In this document: one piece after another, positions 1-7,512 of the stretch
Layout: each line of letters opens with the position of its first letter
Numbering within the stretch: the first letter of the stretch is position 1
Assembly (NCBI GenBank): GCA_029248485.1
Contig: JAQWJG010000004.1
Location: 1 to 13,553 of the forward strand
From: SAR86 cluster bacterium
GTDB taxonomy: Bacteria > Pseudomonadota > Gammaproteobacteria > SAR86 > D2472
Length of the DNA stretch: 13,553 nt
Direction: 5' to 3'
Position numbers and translations under genes: made by a program
The notes under the pieces: generated by a model
What the model was told of the DNA's origin: nothing
Database searches by the model: none
The model's input: only the letters and a program-made list of their open reading frames with translations

Positions 1-38
1 TAATCCATCCTGCAATTAAAGAAGCGTTAGAAGGCTAA
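1..38 (+). CDS. C-terminal end of an unidentified protein (partial, 5' cut by window)
   Basis: An open plus-strand frame (codons begin at base 3) reads IHPAIKEALEG and stops at TAA 36-38. The stop lies only 2 bases before the end of the convergent oxidoreductase gene, which is the normal packing in this window. Eleven residues are too few to name a family. The call rests on the frame being open from the window edge, on the protein-like amphipathic tail and on the tight convergent arrangement, so it could be chance. Confidence 0.4.
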   Translation, partial: IHPAIKEALEG

Positions 39-40
39 TC

Positions 41-2188
41 TTATAAATTAATCACGGCTTTTCTTGCATCGCCTATAGCACCGTGTATGTACCCAATTGA
101 AGCGCAATCACCAATGGTTGTAAGTGGGATATTTATTTTACTAAGCATCTTTGAGAGACTTAAATTTGGATTTGCTCCTAGAGCAATGATGACTTGATCC
201 ATGTTAAAGGTTTTTTCCATATCTTCATGATGAACAAAAACCTCTTGGCCGCGAACCTCTTTGATATCCACATTGGTCAAAAGATCTACGCCATGCTCTT
301 TAAGCAAATGCACTACTCTTGAGCGCCTGACAATACTGAGGTTAGGACCCAATGATCCAGTTGGCTCTAATACTCTAACTTTTCTACCTCTTTCTACTAA
401 AAACTCGGCCAACTCTAACCCAACCAAATCTCCGCCAATGATAATAATATCTTTTGATAGGGGCATCCAAAGTTTGCTGAGGAACCTGAGCACATTTATA
501 TTTCTTAGCAATTGAGAGACCCTCCCAATTTTTAAAATTATTTGTTGCGCAAGTGAAAGCTTTTTAATTGCATGAATATCCGAACCAAACAATAGACCTC
601 TTAACTCCTCACCATCAAAAACATTTTTGTTATCTTTGCCTTTGATAGATGGTGCATCTCTGTTTGCCCCAACTGCCACAACCACATGATCAGGATTGAA
701 GGCTTTGATAGCTTCTGGTGTGCCCAAAGTATTCATTTTAATTTTAACGCCTAGTTCAGATAATGAATTTTTTAAGTAATTTATTAGATGTCCATTTGGC
801 TCATATGCCAAAGCTGCAACTCGAACAGTTCCGCCAATATCTTTATCTTTTTCCCAAATCTCAACATCATGACCTCGCATAGCAAGCAATCTTGCTGCTT
901 CCATACCGCTTGGACCAGCTCCAATCACTAAGATTTTCTTTTGATCGGCACTTGAGCAAATAATATTCTCATTACGATGCTCATTTCCCAGTTGCGAATT
1001 CACCGCACACATCATGGGTTTATTAATAAAAATTTGACTGACACAAATATAGCAATAAATACAAGGGCGAATGAGATGCTCTTGCCCTGAAATAATTTTA
1101 TTAGGCAATCCAGGGTCGGCTAATAATTTTCTTCCCATGGCTAAAAAATCAAATTCTTGATTTTTCAAACCTCTCTCTGCAACATCAAGCTCAATTCGAC
1201 CAACCGCAACAACGGGAATAGACAGTGCCTTTTTAGCCATCCTTACGAATTCTAAGAATCCACCAGGCTCATGGACAAGGGGAGCTTCAGTAAATGCAAT
1301 TCCTTTGCTGGTATTGCCATAGGCACTTACATCAATTGCATCAGCGCCAGCTTTTTGAGCTAATGATGCTGTGATTAAAAAATCATCTGGAGTTATACCG
1401 TTTTCAATACGATATTCATTAGCATCCAATCTAACCAGGATTGGAAAATCTTCTATTTGTTTTTTGATTTGAGAAATAATTTCAACGAGCAATCTTGCTC
1501 TTTTTTCAGGCGTGCCACCATATTCATCTGTTCTTTTATTTACTGCTGGTGAAAGAAAGCTTGAAATTAGGTAGCCATGGCCGGCATGAATTTCTATTGC
1601 ATCAAAATTTGAGGCTTTAGCCCGTTTTGCTGCATCAACAAAATGCTGAACCTCATGTTGAATTTCAGCAATTGATAACTCGTGATAGCGAGGACCTTTA
1701 CCATCTGGTCCTCCAGCTTTAATAAAATTCATAATCTCATCTTGAGTCAATAGACCAAACATGTCGCTTGGTTGTGATTTTGGAATTGAAGGCACTGGAA
1801 TAGGTCTGCCTGCAATCACATCCTCTTGAGCGATTTTTCCACTGTGATTGAGTTGAGCAGCTATTTTTGCTCCATGTTGATGAACGCGTTGAGTAAGTGA
1901 TTGCAAAGTTGGGATGAATTCATCTTTTGAAAAACCTATCATATTTGGCATAGATGCTCCTGCCGGCCAAGTAATGGCTGAAGTTTCTAAAATTATTAAT
2001 CCAACTCCACCCCTGGCCCTTTCCTCATAGTAAGCTGCAAGTTGTTCTGATGCGTGCCCATCCTCCGAGGCAAAATTTGATCCCATTGCTGCCATGATCA
2101 TCCTATTTTTTAGTTCTAAATTTCCTATGAAGGCGGAGGAGGCTAATACAGGATGTTTAATTTTTTGATTCATTTCGTTAATTTTCAT
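41..2188 (-). CDS. Old-yellow-enzyme-type NADH:flavin oxidoreductase with 4Fe-4S and FAD domains
   Basis: The 715-aa product has the architecture of 2,4-dienoyl-CoA reductase and trimethylamine dehydrogenase. An FMN-binding TIM barrel covers about residues 15-370, including HAGHGYL at 201-207 and NKRTDEYGG at 217-225. A 4Fe-4S ligand set follows (C376, C379, C382, C394; spacing C-x2-C-x2-C-x11-C, closer to trimethylamine dehydrogenase than to the x2-x3 pattern of E. coli FadH). Next is an FAD Rossmann segment (VIGAGPSG 421-428) and a second dinucleotide fold (IIGGDLVG 583-590). The IGDC motif at 692-695 sits near the C-terminus. These proteins pass electrons from NAD(P)H via FAD and FeS to FMN and reduce activated C=C bonds. 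The substrate is unknown; the neighbouring oxygenases suggest an enone or enoyl-CoA. No clear ribosome-binding site precedes the chosen ATG, so the in-frame ATG at codon 6 is an alternative. It is transcribed divergently from the SnoaL-like gene. Confidence 0.9.
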   Translation of the reverse strand: MKINEMNQKIKHPVLASSAFIGNLELKNRMIMAAMGSNFASEDGHASEQLAAYYEERARGGVGLIILETSAITWPAGASMPNMIGFSKDEFIPTLQSLTQRVHQHGAKIAAQLNHSGKIAQEDVIAGRPIPVPSIPKSQPSDMFGLLTQDEIMNFIKAGGPDGKGPRYHELSIAEIQHEVQHFVDAAKRAKASNFDAIEIHAGHGYLISSFLSPAVNKRTDEYGGTPEKRARLLVEIISQIKKQIEDFPILVRLDANEYRIENGITPDDFLITASLAQKAGADAIDVSAYGNTSKGIAFTEAPLVHEPGGFLEFVRMAKKALSIPVVAVGRIELDVAERGLKNQEFDFLAMGRKLLADPGLPNKIISGQEHLIRPCIYCYICVSQIFINKPMMCAVNSQLGNEHRNENIICSSADQKKILVIGAGPSGMEAARLLAMRGHDVEIWEKDKDIGGTVRVAALAYEPNGHLINYLKNSLSELGVKIKMNTLGTPEAIKAFNPDHVVVAVGANRDAPSIKGKDNKNVFDGEELRGLLFGSDIHAIKKLSLAQQIILKIGRVSQLLRNINVLRFLSKLWMPLSKDIIIIGGDLVGLELAEFLVERGRKVRVLEPTGSLGPNLSIVRRSRVVHLLKEHGVDLLTNVDIKEVRGQEVFVHHEDMEKTFNMDQVIIALGANPNLSLSKMLSKINIPLTTIGDCASIGYIHGAIGDARKAVINL

Positions 2189-2199
2189 AAAGAAAAAAA

Positions 2200-2218
2200 T
2201 TCATTTATATTAAATGAA
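2200..2218. promoter_or_regulatory. 19-bp palindrome in the divergent gap (candidate operator)
   Basis: Perfect 8-nt arms TTCATTTA (2200-2207) and TAAATGAA (2211-2218) surround a 3-nt centre. The palindrome fills much of the 53-bp gap between the oxidoreductase start (2188) and the SnoaL-like start (2242). A single dimeric regulator bound here could control both genes. No T-tract follows, so a terminator is unlikely. The role is inferred from symmetry and position only, and AT-rich DNA yields such repeats by chance fairly often. Confidence 0.45.
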
Positions 2219-2241
2219 AGATTTAATTCTAGGTGATTAGT

Positions 2242-2784
2242 ATGAGTGATATTGATAGCAAAATCCAAGAAATCCTTGATAAGGAATCTATCAGAGATTT
2301 AGTGCATTTGTATTGCAGAGCAGCTGATAGACATGATCATGTGTTAATGCGTGAGCTCTATCATGAAGATGCTTATGATGATCATGGATCTTTTTTTAAA
2401 GGCAAGGCAATGGAATTTATTGATATGCTTCCAGAAATTCAAAAATCGATGGGTATTTTGCATCACAATGTTACGACTCATAATATTAAGTTAATGGGTG
2501 ATAAAGCAGAAGGAGAGACTTACATTATTGCCTTCCATCAAGTGTTAGCTGAGACCGGAAATTTTGATGTACTAATTGGAGGTAGGTACTTTGATGAATA
2601 CCAAAAAAGAGAGGGGCTTTGGAAATTCTCTAGTAGGGCAGTCGATGCAGATTGGGCCTATGTTAATGATCCTTCCCAAGTAAACTTGAAGCATCCTATG
2701 ATTGAAGGAGCTAACATTGGCACATCAAATGATAAGGACCCATCTTATAATTACCTCCATAATTTCAAAAGAGGGAAGAGGTAA
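2242..2784 (+). CDS. SnoaL-like / NTF2-fold protein
   Basis: The 180-aa protein matches the SnoaL_4-type NTF2-like pattern. An N-terminal helix with IRDLVHLYCRAADRHD (residues 17-32) is followed by L-x-x-x-Y, D-A-x-x-D-H-G (43-49), a cone-forming helix, HHNVTTHNI (74-82), and beta strands ending GLWKFSSRAVDADW (125-138). Members include dehydratases, isomerases, epoxide-hydrolase-like enzymes and the small beta subunits of ring-hydroxylating oxygenases, so the reaction cannot be assigned. A GTG at 2233 would add three residues. The ATG at 2242 is preferred because AGGTG at 2231-2235 sits 6 nt before it as a Shine-Dalgarno and would itself overlap the GTG. Neighbouring redox genes suggest a role in catabolism of a cyclic hydrophobic compound. 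The stop codon abuts the stop of the convergent thymidine kinase gene with no bases between. Confidence 0.85.
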   Translation: MSDIDSKIQEILDKESIRDLVHLYCRAADRHDHVLMRELYHEDAYDDHGSFFKGKAMEFIDMLPEIQKSMGILHHNVTTHNIKLMGDKAEGETYIIAFHQVLAETGNFDVLIGGRYFDEYQKREGLWKFSSRAVDADWAYVNDPSQVNLKHPMIEGANIGTSNDKDPSYNYLHNFKRGKR

Positions 2785-3366
2785 TTAAATTAATTGAGTT
2801 AATTCTCTAAAATGTTTTCTACAAAATACTTTATAAGAGTCGTTACCGCCAATTTTAATTTGGTCTCCATCCTTGACCACTTTTCCCTTTTCGTCCAAGC
2901 GAACAACCATTATTGCTTTTCTTCCACAGTCACAAACCGTTTTTAATTCTATTAAATTATCTGCTAGCGCAAGCAGCTCTGAGCTGCCCTCAAAAAGCTT
3001 GCCTTGAAAGTCAGTTCGAATTCCGTAGCACATTGCTGGAATATTCAATTCATCACTTACTTTGCAAACTTGCCTAATTTGATCTTTAGTAAGAAATTGC
3101 ACTTCATCGATTAAAATGCAGCTAATGGCCTTTTTAATTTTTTCCTGAGAAACAAAATCAAAGAAATTAAAATCTGAATCAACAGAATGAGCCTCAGCAG
3201 TTAAACCAATTCTAGAATGAATCTTTCCATCGTTACTATCCGCATCAATTTTAGGAAGGAACAATAGAGTTTCCATGCCTCTTTCATAATAGTTATAGTT
3301 TGATTGAAGCAAGGCAGTTGACTTGCCAGCATTCATTGTGGAGTAGAAGAAGTGTACCTTAGCCAA
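2785..3366 (-). CDS. tdk: Thymidine kinase, type II
   Basis: The 193-aa protein resembles E. coli Tdk throughout and phosphorylates thymidine (and deoxyuridine) to the monophosphate in nucleotide salvage. Visible features are the P-loop region STMNAGKST (9-17), the catalytic DEVQF segment (87-91, with E88 as the family base), GIRTDF (115-120), and the zinc ligands C145, C147, C182 and H185 in CDCGRK and CRKH. E. coli Tdk is a little longer at its C-terminus. The start is TTG at 3366: the protein MAKVHFFYSTMNAGKS then aligns residue for residue with E. coli MAQLYFYYSAMNAGKS, and the next Met (residue 11) would cut into the P-loop. No Shine-Dalgarno is visible. The codon lies in the same frame, one codon after the TGA of the upstream Rieske gene, so translational coupling is likely. 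Confidence 0.95.
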   Translation of the reverse strand: MAKVHFFYSTMNAGKSTALLQSNYNYYERGMETLLFLPKIDADSNDGKIHSRIGLTAEAHSVDSDFNFFDFVSQEKIKKAISCILIDEVQFLTKDQIRQVCKVSDELNIPAMCYGIRTDFQGKLFEGSSELLALADNLIELKTVCDCGRKAIMVVRLDEKGKVVKDGDQIKIGGNDSYKVFCRKHFRELTQLI

Positions 3367-3369
3367 AGA

Positions 3370-4371
3370 TCAGTTTTGAATGGGTTCTGAATAAAATTGG
3401 CTGACCCATTTACGAAATTTATTAATCGGTCCATCGCCGTCGCAGAGGATTGGATCAGCAACATAGCTTTTGTTATCCCAGATGGGCATGTCATCCAAAA
3501 CCCCATTAGCAATTCCATCAATAATTGCCATGCCAAGTTCATCCTCAATATCTTTGGAAACCCTCATAGACCATCTCAGAATTGAGTGAGTATTATCCAC
3601 TGGGCATGATGCATTGACCATGATAAATTCTCCTCCACTTGGAGGAAGATTTATCATCTTTAAGCCCACTGTCCCCAAGCCCCATGATTCCCTAGTAAAA
3701 GTTGTTGTAAACATCCCATGATCCTTAACCTTATGCTCTTCTGAAACGCTATCATTGCTTGGATCCATCAATGTTTCTGCAATTGTTTTTTTGTATATGC
3801 CCTCTGTGATTGCCTCGGTCTCAGGCAGACTGGGCGATCCATGCACTTTTGGAAAATGAGCTTGATCAACATCATTCTCAGCTATTTCTTGTAAAACAGT
3901 GTTGATGTTGTAATCGTAGTGATAAACCTTGCCCCACTTTTCATCATCTCCATTAAAGCCTTCTATTTCAGGAACCTCCCAAGTTGGCTCTTCTTTGTGA
4001 AGATGATGCCATGCCCAAATAAAACCATTAACCTCAACCACAGGATAATTAAAGATCTTAGTTTCCTTGGCTTTGGGTGGAAAATTTTTAGCATACGGGA
4101 TTTCTGCGCAGGTTCCATCAGCATTCCATCTCCATGCATGGAAGGGGCACTCAATGGTTTCACCTTTTACACATCCACCTTCGCCTAAGTGAGCTCCCAA
4201 ATGGGGACAAAATGCATCTAATACAGTTGGTGTCCCGCTCTCTGTCCTAAAAGCAACCACCTCTTTTTCACAAAATTTTAGAGATTGCACATCTCCAACC
4301 TTCAACTCATGGCTTCTTGTGATGCAAAACCACCCGTTTGGCATTGGAAATGGAAATTCTTGTTTTGGCAT
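3370..4371 (-). CDS. KshA-like Rieske non-heme iron oxygenase
   Basis: The 333-aa oxygenase component has a Rieske 2Fe-2S domain with C55, H57, C75 and H78 (C-x-H-x17-C-x2-H, in CPHLGAHLGEGG and CPFHAWRW). Its catalytic domain has the mononuclear iron ligands H172 and H177 (AHFPKVH), bridging D169, and probably D294 in the DDMPIW segment. The end, DMPIWDNKSY then DGDGPINKFRKW and SQFY, follows the pattern of 3-ketosteroid 9-alpha-hydroxylase (KshA) and of cholesterol 7-desaturase (DAF-36/Neverland) relatives. Such enzymes hydroxylate or desaturate polycyclic or terpenoid substrates with electrons from a separate reductase, and no such reductase is encoded in this window. AAGGAAG (complement of 4377-4383) is the ribosome-binding site. 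The gene is divergent from the ADC-SDR-P450 run and is followed by thymidine kinase after a 3-nt gap. The exact substrate is an inference. Confidence 0.9.
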   Translation of the reverse strand: MPKQEFPFPMPNGWFCITRSHELKVGDVQSLKFCEKEVVAFRTESGTPTVLDAFCPHLGAHLGEGGCVKGETIECPFHAWRWNADGTCAEIPYAKNFPPKAKETKIFNYPVVEVNGFIWAWHHLHKEEPTWEVPEIEGFNGDDEKWGKVYHYDYNINTVLQEIAENDVDQAHFPKVHGSPSLPETEAITEGIYKKTIAETLMDPSNDSVSEEHKVKDHGMFTTTFTRESWGLGTVGLKMINLPPSGGEFIMVNASCPVDNTHSILRWSMRVSKDIEDELGMAIIDGIANGVLDDMPIWDNKSYVADPILCDGDGPINKFRKWVSQFYSEPIQN

Positions 4372-4398
4372 TTTTTCTTCCTTGGCTATTTAAATAGT

Positions 4399-4421
4399 TG
4401 GTTTAAATTATAGTGGTTTAA
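4399..4421 (-). promoter_or_regulatory. Rieske gene promoter: TATAAT box flanked by 8-bp direct repeats
   Basis: On the minus strand a perfect TATAAT (complement of 4407-4412) lies about 36 nt before the Rieske ATG, predicting a leader of roughly 28 nt. No good -35 element is seen. The plus-strand octamer TGGTTTAA occurs at 4399-4406 and again at 4414-4421, exactly 15 bp apart and bracketing the -10 box, which could be a regulator site. The promoter call rests on motif and spacing; the repeat function is inferred. Confidence 0.45.
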
Positions 4422-4522
4422 CATCATTTTTAAAAATAAGTATTTATCATGATTTCACTATTAATTATTTGAATCAACACATTTTCTCATAAAAGCATCA
4501 TATTTAATTACGAGTTATATTA

Positions 4523-4558
4523 TTGTTAATTATATTTTATAAACTGTATGATTAATCA
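4523..4558 (+). promoter_or_regulatory. Candidate promoter of the ADC-SDR-P450 run
   Basis: TTGTTA (4523-4528) and TATGAT (4547-4552) are separated by 18 bp. They match the sigma-70 boxes at 4 of 6 and 5 of 6 positions. The predicted start near 4559 leaves a leader of about 20 nt that includes the Shine-Dalgarno GGGAGA (4565-4570) of the ADC-like gene. A 10-bp palindrome TGATTAATCA (4549-4558) overlaps the -10 box and could be an operator. The rest of the 207-bp divergent gap (4372-4578) is AT-rich with no ORF or RNA gene that I can see. Confidence 0.4.
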
Positions 4559-4578
4559 AACATTGGGAGAGAAAAACT

Positions 4579-5346
4579 ATGTCACAACTTAGATTTGTTA
4601 AAACACCTGAGCAGTTAATTGAGGCTGCAGAAAATAATTTAGAATTTTTTGATGCAAACATGCAGGCAATCAAAGCTTGGTATAAAACTGAGCCAGGGCT
4701 GATTGAGCAATTAATTCCAGCACCATTAGAGCCTCACGCAGACCCAATGGTAAGAATAGTTATCTCTCGAGTTTTTGTTGACTTAAATGGTGGCATGGAC
4801 TTTGGGGCTGCTACTTTTGGCGTTAATTGTATGTACAAAGGCAAAGAAGGTATTTATGAAATCACTATGCCAATGGAAACTGAGGGAGTTGTTGTTGGTG
4901 GCAGGGAGACTTATGGTGAGCCCAAGAAAATAGCAGATGTAACAGCTGAAAAAAATGGCGATGACTGTGTTGCAACTGTGACCAGGCATGGAATCACATA
5001 TCTCGAATTAAAAGGCAAAACTACTGATTCTTTAGAAACTTCTTCCTTTACTGATGACGTATATTGCTTCAAGGTATTTCCTTCCTGCGAGCAGCATAAA
5101 GCAGTAGACCAAAACCCTTTATTGGTAAAAATAAATATGCATAGGACACAATCAGTTCACACTAAACTGGATGGAGAAATCATACTCAGAGAATCACCTG
5201 TAGATCCAGTTGTTGATCTTCCAGTCAAGGAAATGGTTTCTTTGGTTTGGGAGGAAGGAACCTCATCTTCAAATGCCTCAGTAATGGAAGAAGTGGATGC
5301 AATGTCATATGTACCATTTATGCATTCTAGATACGATTCTGTTTAA
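4579..5346 (+). CDS. Acetoacetate decarboxylase family protein
   Basis: The 255-aa protein carries the family signature GRETYGEPKKIADV (108-121). K116 fits the Schiff-base lysine (K115 of the Clostridium enzyme) and K117 the lysine beside it. Length is close to the 244 aa of clostridial Adc. True Adc converts acetoacetate to acetone and CO2, but many homologues outside clostridia use other beta-keto acids or act as aldolase-dehydratases through the same Schiff base. Acetoacetate is therefore not assumed; a side-chain or ring-cleavage product of the neighbouring oxygenases is plausible. It is the first gene of a plus-strand run and ends 9 nt before the SDR gene, whose ribosome-binding site AAGGA overlaps this stop codon. 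Expression is likely from the promoter at 4523-4552. Confidence 0.88.
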   Translation: MSQLRFVKTPEQLIEAAENNLEFFDANMQAIKAWYKTEPGLIEQLIPAPLEPHADPMVRIVISRVFVDLNGGMDFGAATFGVNCMYKGKEGIYEITMPMETEGVVVGGRETYGEPKKIADVTAEKNGDDCVATVTRHGITYLELKGKTTDSLETSSFTDDVYCFKVFPSCEQHKAVDQNPLLVKINMHRTQSVHTKLDGEIILRESPVDPVVDLPVKEMVSLVWEEGTSSSNASVMEEVDAMSYVPFMHSRYDSV

Positions 5347-5355
5347 GGACTCATT

Positions 5356-6234
5356 ATGAAAGATTTTAATGGCAAGTTAGCAGTCGTTACTGGCGGTGCA
5401 TCTGGGGTAGGTTTTGCCATCGGTGAAGCTTTGGCGAAGCAGGGTGCAAAGGTTGTTTTAACAGATATTGAAAAAGAGAGCCTTGAAAATTCAACTGCAT
5501 TGCTCACCAATCAATCTCTTGATGTCTATTCCAAGGTTGCGGATGTTTCTAATATCGAGTCGATGCAAGAACTTGCTAGCTGGTGCAAGGCTGAGCATGG
5601 CTCAGTTCATTTGCTTTTTAACAACGCTGGAGTTGCACCTGCAGAATTATTGCCAATTTGGGATACAAAGCCTAACGATTGGCAGTGGGCCTATGGCGTA
5701 AATGTTATGGGAGTGCTTCATGGCATTCAAGCATTTGTTCCAGGGATGCTTGCTCATGGAGAAGAATCAAGAGTGATCAATACATGTTCAGGCAATGGCG
5801 CATTTATTAATTTGCCTTCAACGCCAATTTATACGTCATCTAAAGCTTCGGTTTCTAGCATTACGGAAGTATTAAAACTTCAACTTGAACAGGCCGAGTC
5901 AAATGTAAAGGTTTCAATTTTGTTTCCGGGACCTCATACCGTAAGAACCAAGCTGTTTTCAGCTGAGCGTAATCGTCCCGAAGACTTAGCTAGAGATCCA
6001 AATGCACCCGAACACCCTATCTCATCTGTTGAGGACATGCTCGAAATGATGAGTTCTATGGGTATTGAAATGGAAACTACCGAGCCAGAAGAAGTTGCCT
6101 CATTTTGTCTTGAGCAAATAAAAAATGAGAAGTACTGGATTAATCCTATCAATGAAAAAAGCGAACAAGCCTTTAAGGAGCGTGTTGAATCAATTATCAC
6201 CCGCAGTGATTTACCTAATCCTAATATTTTTTAA
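5356..6234 (+). CDS. Short-chain dehydrogenase/reductase (SDR)
   Basis: The 292-aa classical SDR has the cofactor motif TGGASGVG (12-19), NNAG (89-92), and the catalytic set S145, Y159 and K163 (YTSSK 159-163). D37 after the second beta strand favours NAD(H) over NADP(H). The protein is longer than the usual 250 aa because of a C-terminal part (about 200-292) with an acidic stretch and substrate-lid character. The family interconverts alcohols and ketones; here it most likely oxidises a hydroxyl group introduced by the adjacent P450 or Rieske enzyme, which is inference. The Shine-Dalgarno AAGGA (5345-5349) is 6 nt from the ATG and overlaps the ADC-like stop. The P450 gene follows after 11 nt, so the three genes probably form one operon. 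Confidence 0.92.
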   Translation: MKDFNGKLAVVTGGASGVGFAIGEALAKQGAKVVLTDIEKESLENSTALLTNQSLDVYSKVADVSNIESMQELASWCKAEHGSVHLLFNNAGVAPAELLPIWDTKPNDWQWAYGVNVMGVLHGIQAFVPGMLAHGEESRVINTCSGNGAFINLPSTPIYTSSKASVSSITEVLKLQLEQAESNVKVSILFPGPHTVRTKLFSAERNRPEDLARDPNAPEHPISSVEDMLEMMSSMGIEMETTEPEEVASFCLEQIKNEKYWINPINEKSEQAFKERVESIITRSDLPNPNIF

Positions 6235-6245
6235 TTAAATATCCC

Positions 6246-7472
6246 ATGAGCGTTCAAACCGTCGATCATTTTTTTAACCCATCCTCAAAAGATTTTATCC
6301 ATGATCCAGTGCCTACCTTGGAAAAGTTATGTGCTGAGTATCCAATCTCTAGATTTGATGCATGGCAAGCATGGTTGGTTACAGGGCATGCAAACATAAT
6401 CAAATGTTTATTAGACACAAGGCTATCGACAGACTTCAATCTTTGGGAATACGCTCCCCCCAAAAAACCAGTTGAAGAAATGGATGCATTTGAAAAATTA
6501 ATGAACAATAATTTATTTTTTCTTGATAGAAAAAATCATTTAAGATTAAGAAAATTAGCTTTACCAGCATTCTCACCAAGAATCATGGAGCAGATGAAAG
6601 ACAGGTTCTCGGTTCTTGTTAAAGAAAGGTTTGATGAAATAGGAACACCAGATTCGTTTAACTTTGCAGCAGAAATTGCCGAGATTGTTCCAACCCAAGC
6701 CATAGCAAGTTTGGTTGGTATTCCAAGAGATAAGTTCCCCATCTTTGATTCCTTAGCCTATGGAGTTGTTAGAGGAATTAATCCTATGCTTACACCTGAT
6801 GAGAGAAAGGATGCTATCAAGGGTGTCCCAGAGGGTTTAGCTCTGTTGAATGAGCTTATAGATGAGAGGAGAGCCAATCCTGGCAATGATTTTTTATCTA
6901 CTTTGATCCTTGCTGAAGACCAAGGATCTAAATTATCCAACCTAGAAATGTGCGCATTGGTTGGAGCAGTCCTTGGAGCTGGCTCAGATACTGCTGTTGA
7001 TTTGCATAGCTACCTAATCAAAAATTTATTACAACATCCCGATGAATTTCAGTCGCTGAAAGCAGATCCAGCTCTTGTTCAAGGGGCAATATCTGAAACT
7101 TTAAGATATGAATCATCTGGCAAAACAGGCTTGGCGAGATATGCTTCAGAGGATCTAGAGATCAATGGACATCATGTTAAAAAAGGACAAATGGTTCAGC
7201 TCATCACTAGCACCGCAGGCATGGATTCATCTATTTACAACGAACCAAGAAAATTTGATATTCAAAGAGATCACGATAAAAGCATATCTTTTGGCCAGGG
7301 TCCTCACTACTGCATTGGAGTCACATTGGTTCGCTCCCAAACAGAAGTAATGCTAAAAGAATTATTTAAACGATTTCCAAACCTTAGTCTCGGAGATGAG
7401 ATTGTTTATGATTACAATCATCATAATGCTAGACGCATGGATGTCATGATGGTTAATACCAATCTTGGTTAA
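6246..7472 (+). CDS. Cytochrome P450 (bacterial, soluble)
   Basis: The 408-aa protein has all P450 landmarks: the C-helix H98-x3-R102, the I-helix oxygen-activation motif GAGSDT (244-249), the K-helix ETLR (284-287), and the heme loop FGQGPHYCIG (349-358) with the thiolate ligand C356. No membrane anchor is present, as expected for bacterial class I enzymes that need a ferredoxin and ferredoxin reductase; neither is encoded here. The size and motifs fit the CYP families that hydroxylate terpenoids, steroids or fatty acids, but the substrate cannot be read. It lies 11 nt after the SDR gene with no visible Shine-Dalgarno, which suggests translational coupling or A/T-rich initiation. A hairpin spans its stop codon (7461-7494). 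Confidence 0.96.
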   Translation: MSVQTVDHFFNPSSKDFIHDPVPTLEKLCAEYPISRFDAWQAWLVTGHANIIKCLLDTRLSTDFNLWEYAPPKKPVEEMDAFEKLMNNNLFFLDRKNHLRLRKLALPAFSPRIMEQMKDRFSVLVKERFDEIGTPDSFNFAAEIAEIVPTQAIASLVGIPRDKFPIFDSLAYGVVRGINPMLTPDERKDAIKGVPEGLALLNELIDERRANPGNDFLSTLILAEDQGSKLSNLEMCALVGAVLGAGSDTAVDLHSYLIKNLLQHPDEFQSLKADPALVQGAISETLRYESSGKTGLARYASEDLEINGHHVKKGQMVQLITSTAGMDSSIYNEPRKFDIQRDHDKSISFGQGPHYCIGVTLVRSQTEVMLKELFKRFPNLSLGDEIVYDYNHHNARRMDVMMVNTNLG

Positions 7473-7494
7473 TACATCTAACTAAACCGAGATT
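7461..7494 (+). terminator. Weak hairpin at the end of the P450 gene
   Basis: AATCTTGGTT (7461-7470) can pair with AACCGAGATT (7485-7494) over 10 bp with one G-U pair, around a 14-nt loop that includes part of the stop codon. A short, interrupted T-rich stretch (AGATTTTA) follows. This may be a partial terminator or an mRNA 3' stabiliser ahead of the Smr gene. The large loop and poor T-tract make it weak. Confidence 0.35.
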
Positions 7495-7512
7495 AGATTT
7501 TACAAGAAATTA

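Noticed and set aside
261..515. Short plus-strand frame opposite the oxidoreductase gene, and similar frames opposite the Rieske, SDR, P450, GCDH and adaptor genes
   Set aside because: They lie wholly within strongly conserved genes on the other strand or in another frame, and show no domain, start signal or coherent protein character.
2775..2812. Bulged hairpin (AGAG plus AATTA pairing with TAATT plus CTCT) as a shared terminator between the SnoaL and tdk genes
   Set aside because: The stem is AT-rich with a 2-nt bulge and has no T-tract on either strand.
3367..3372. TGA between the Rieske gene and thymidine kinase as a selenocysteine or true fusion codon
   Set aside because: Both proteins have natural ends at this point (SQFY plus a short tail; a Tdk-type N-terminus), and no recoding element was recognised. 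Reinitiation is simpler.
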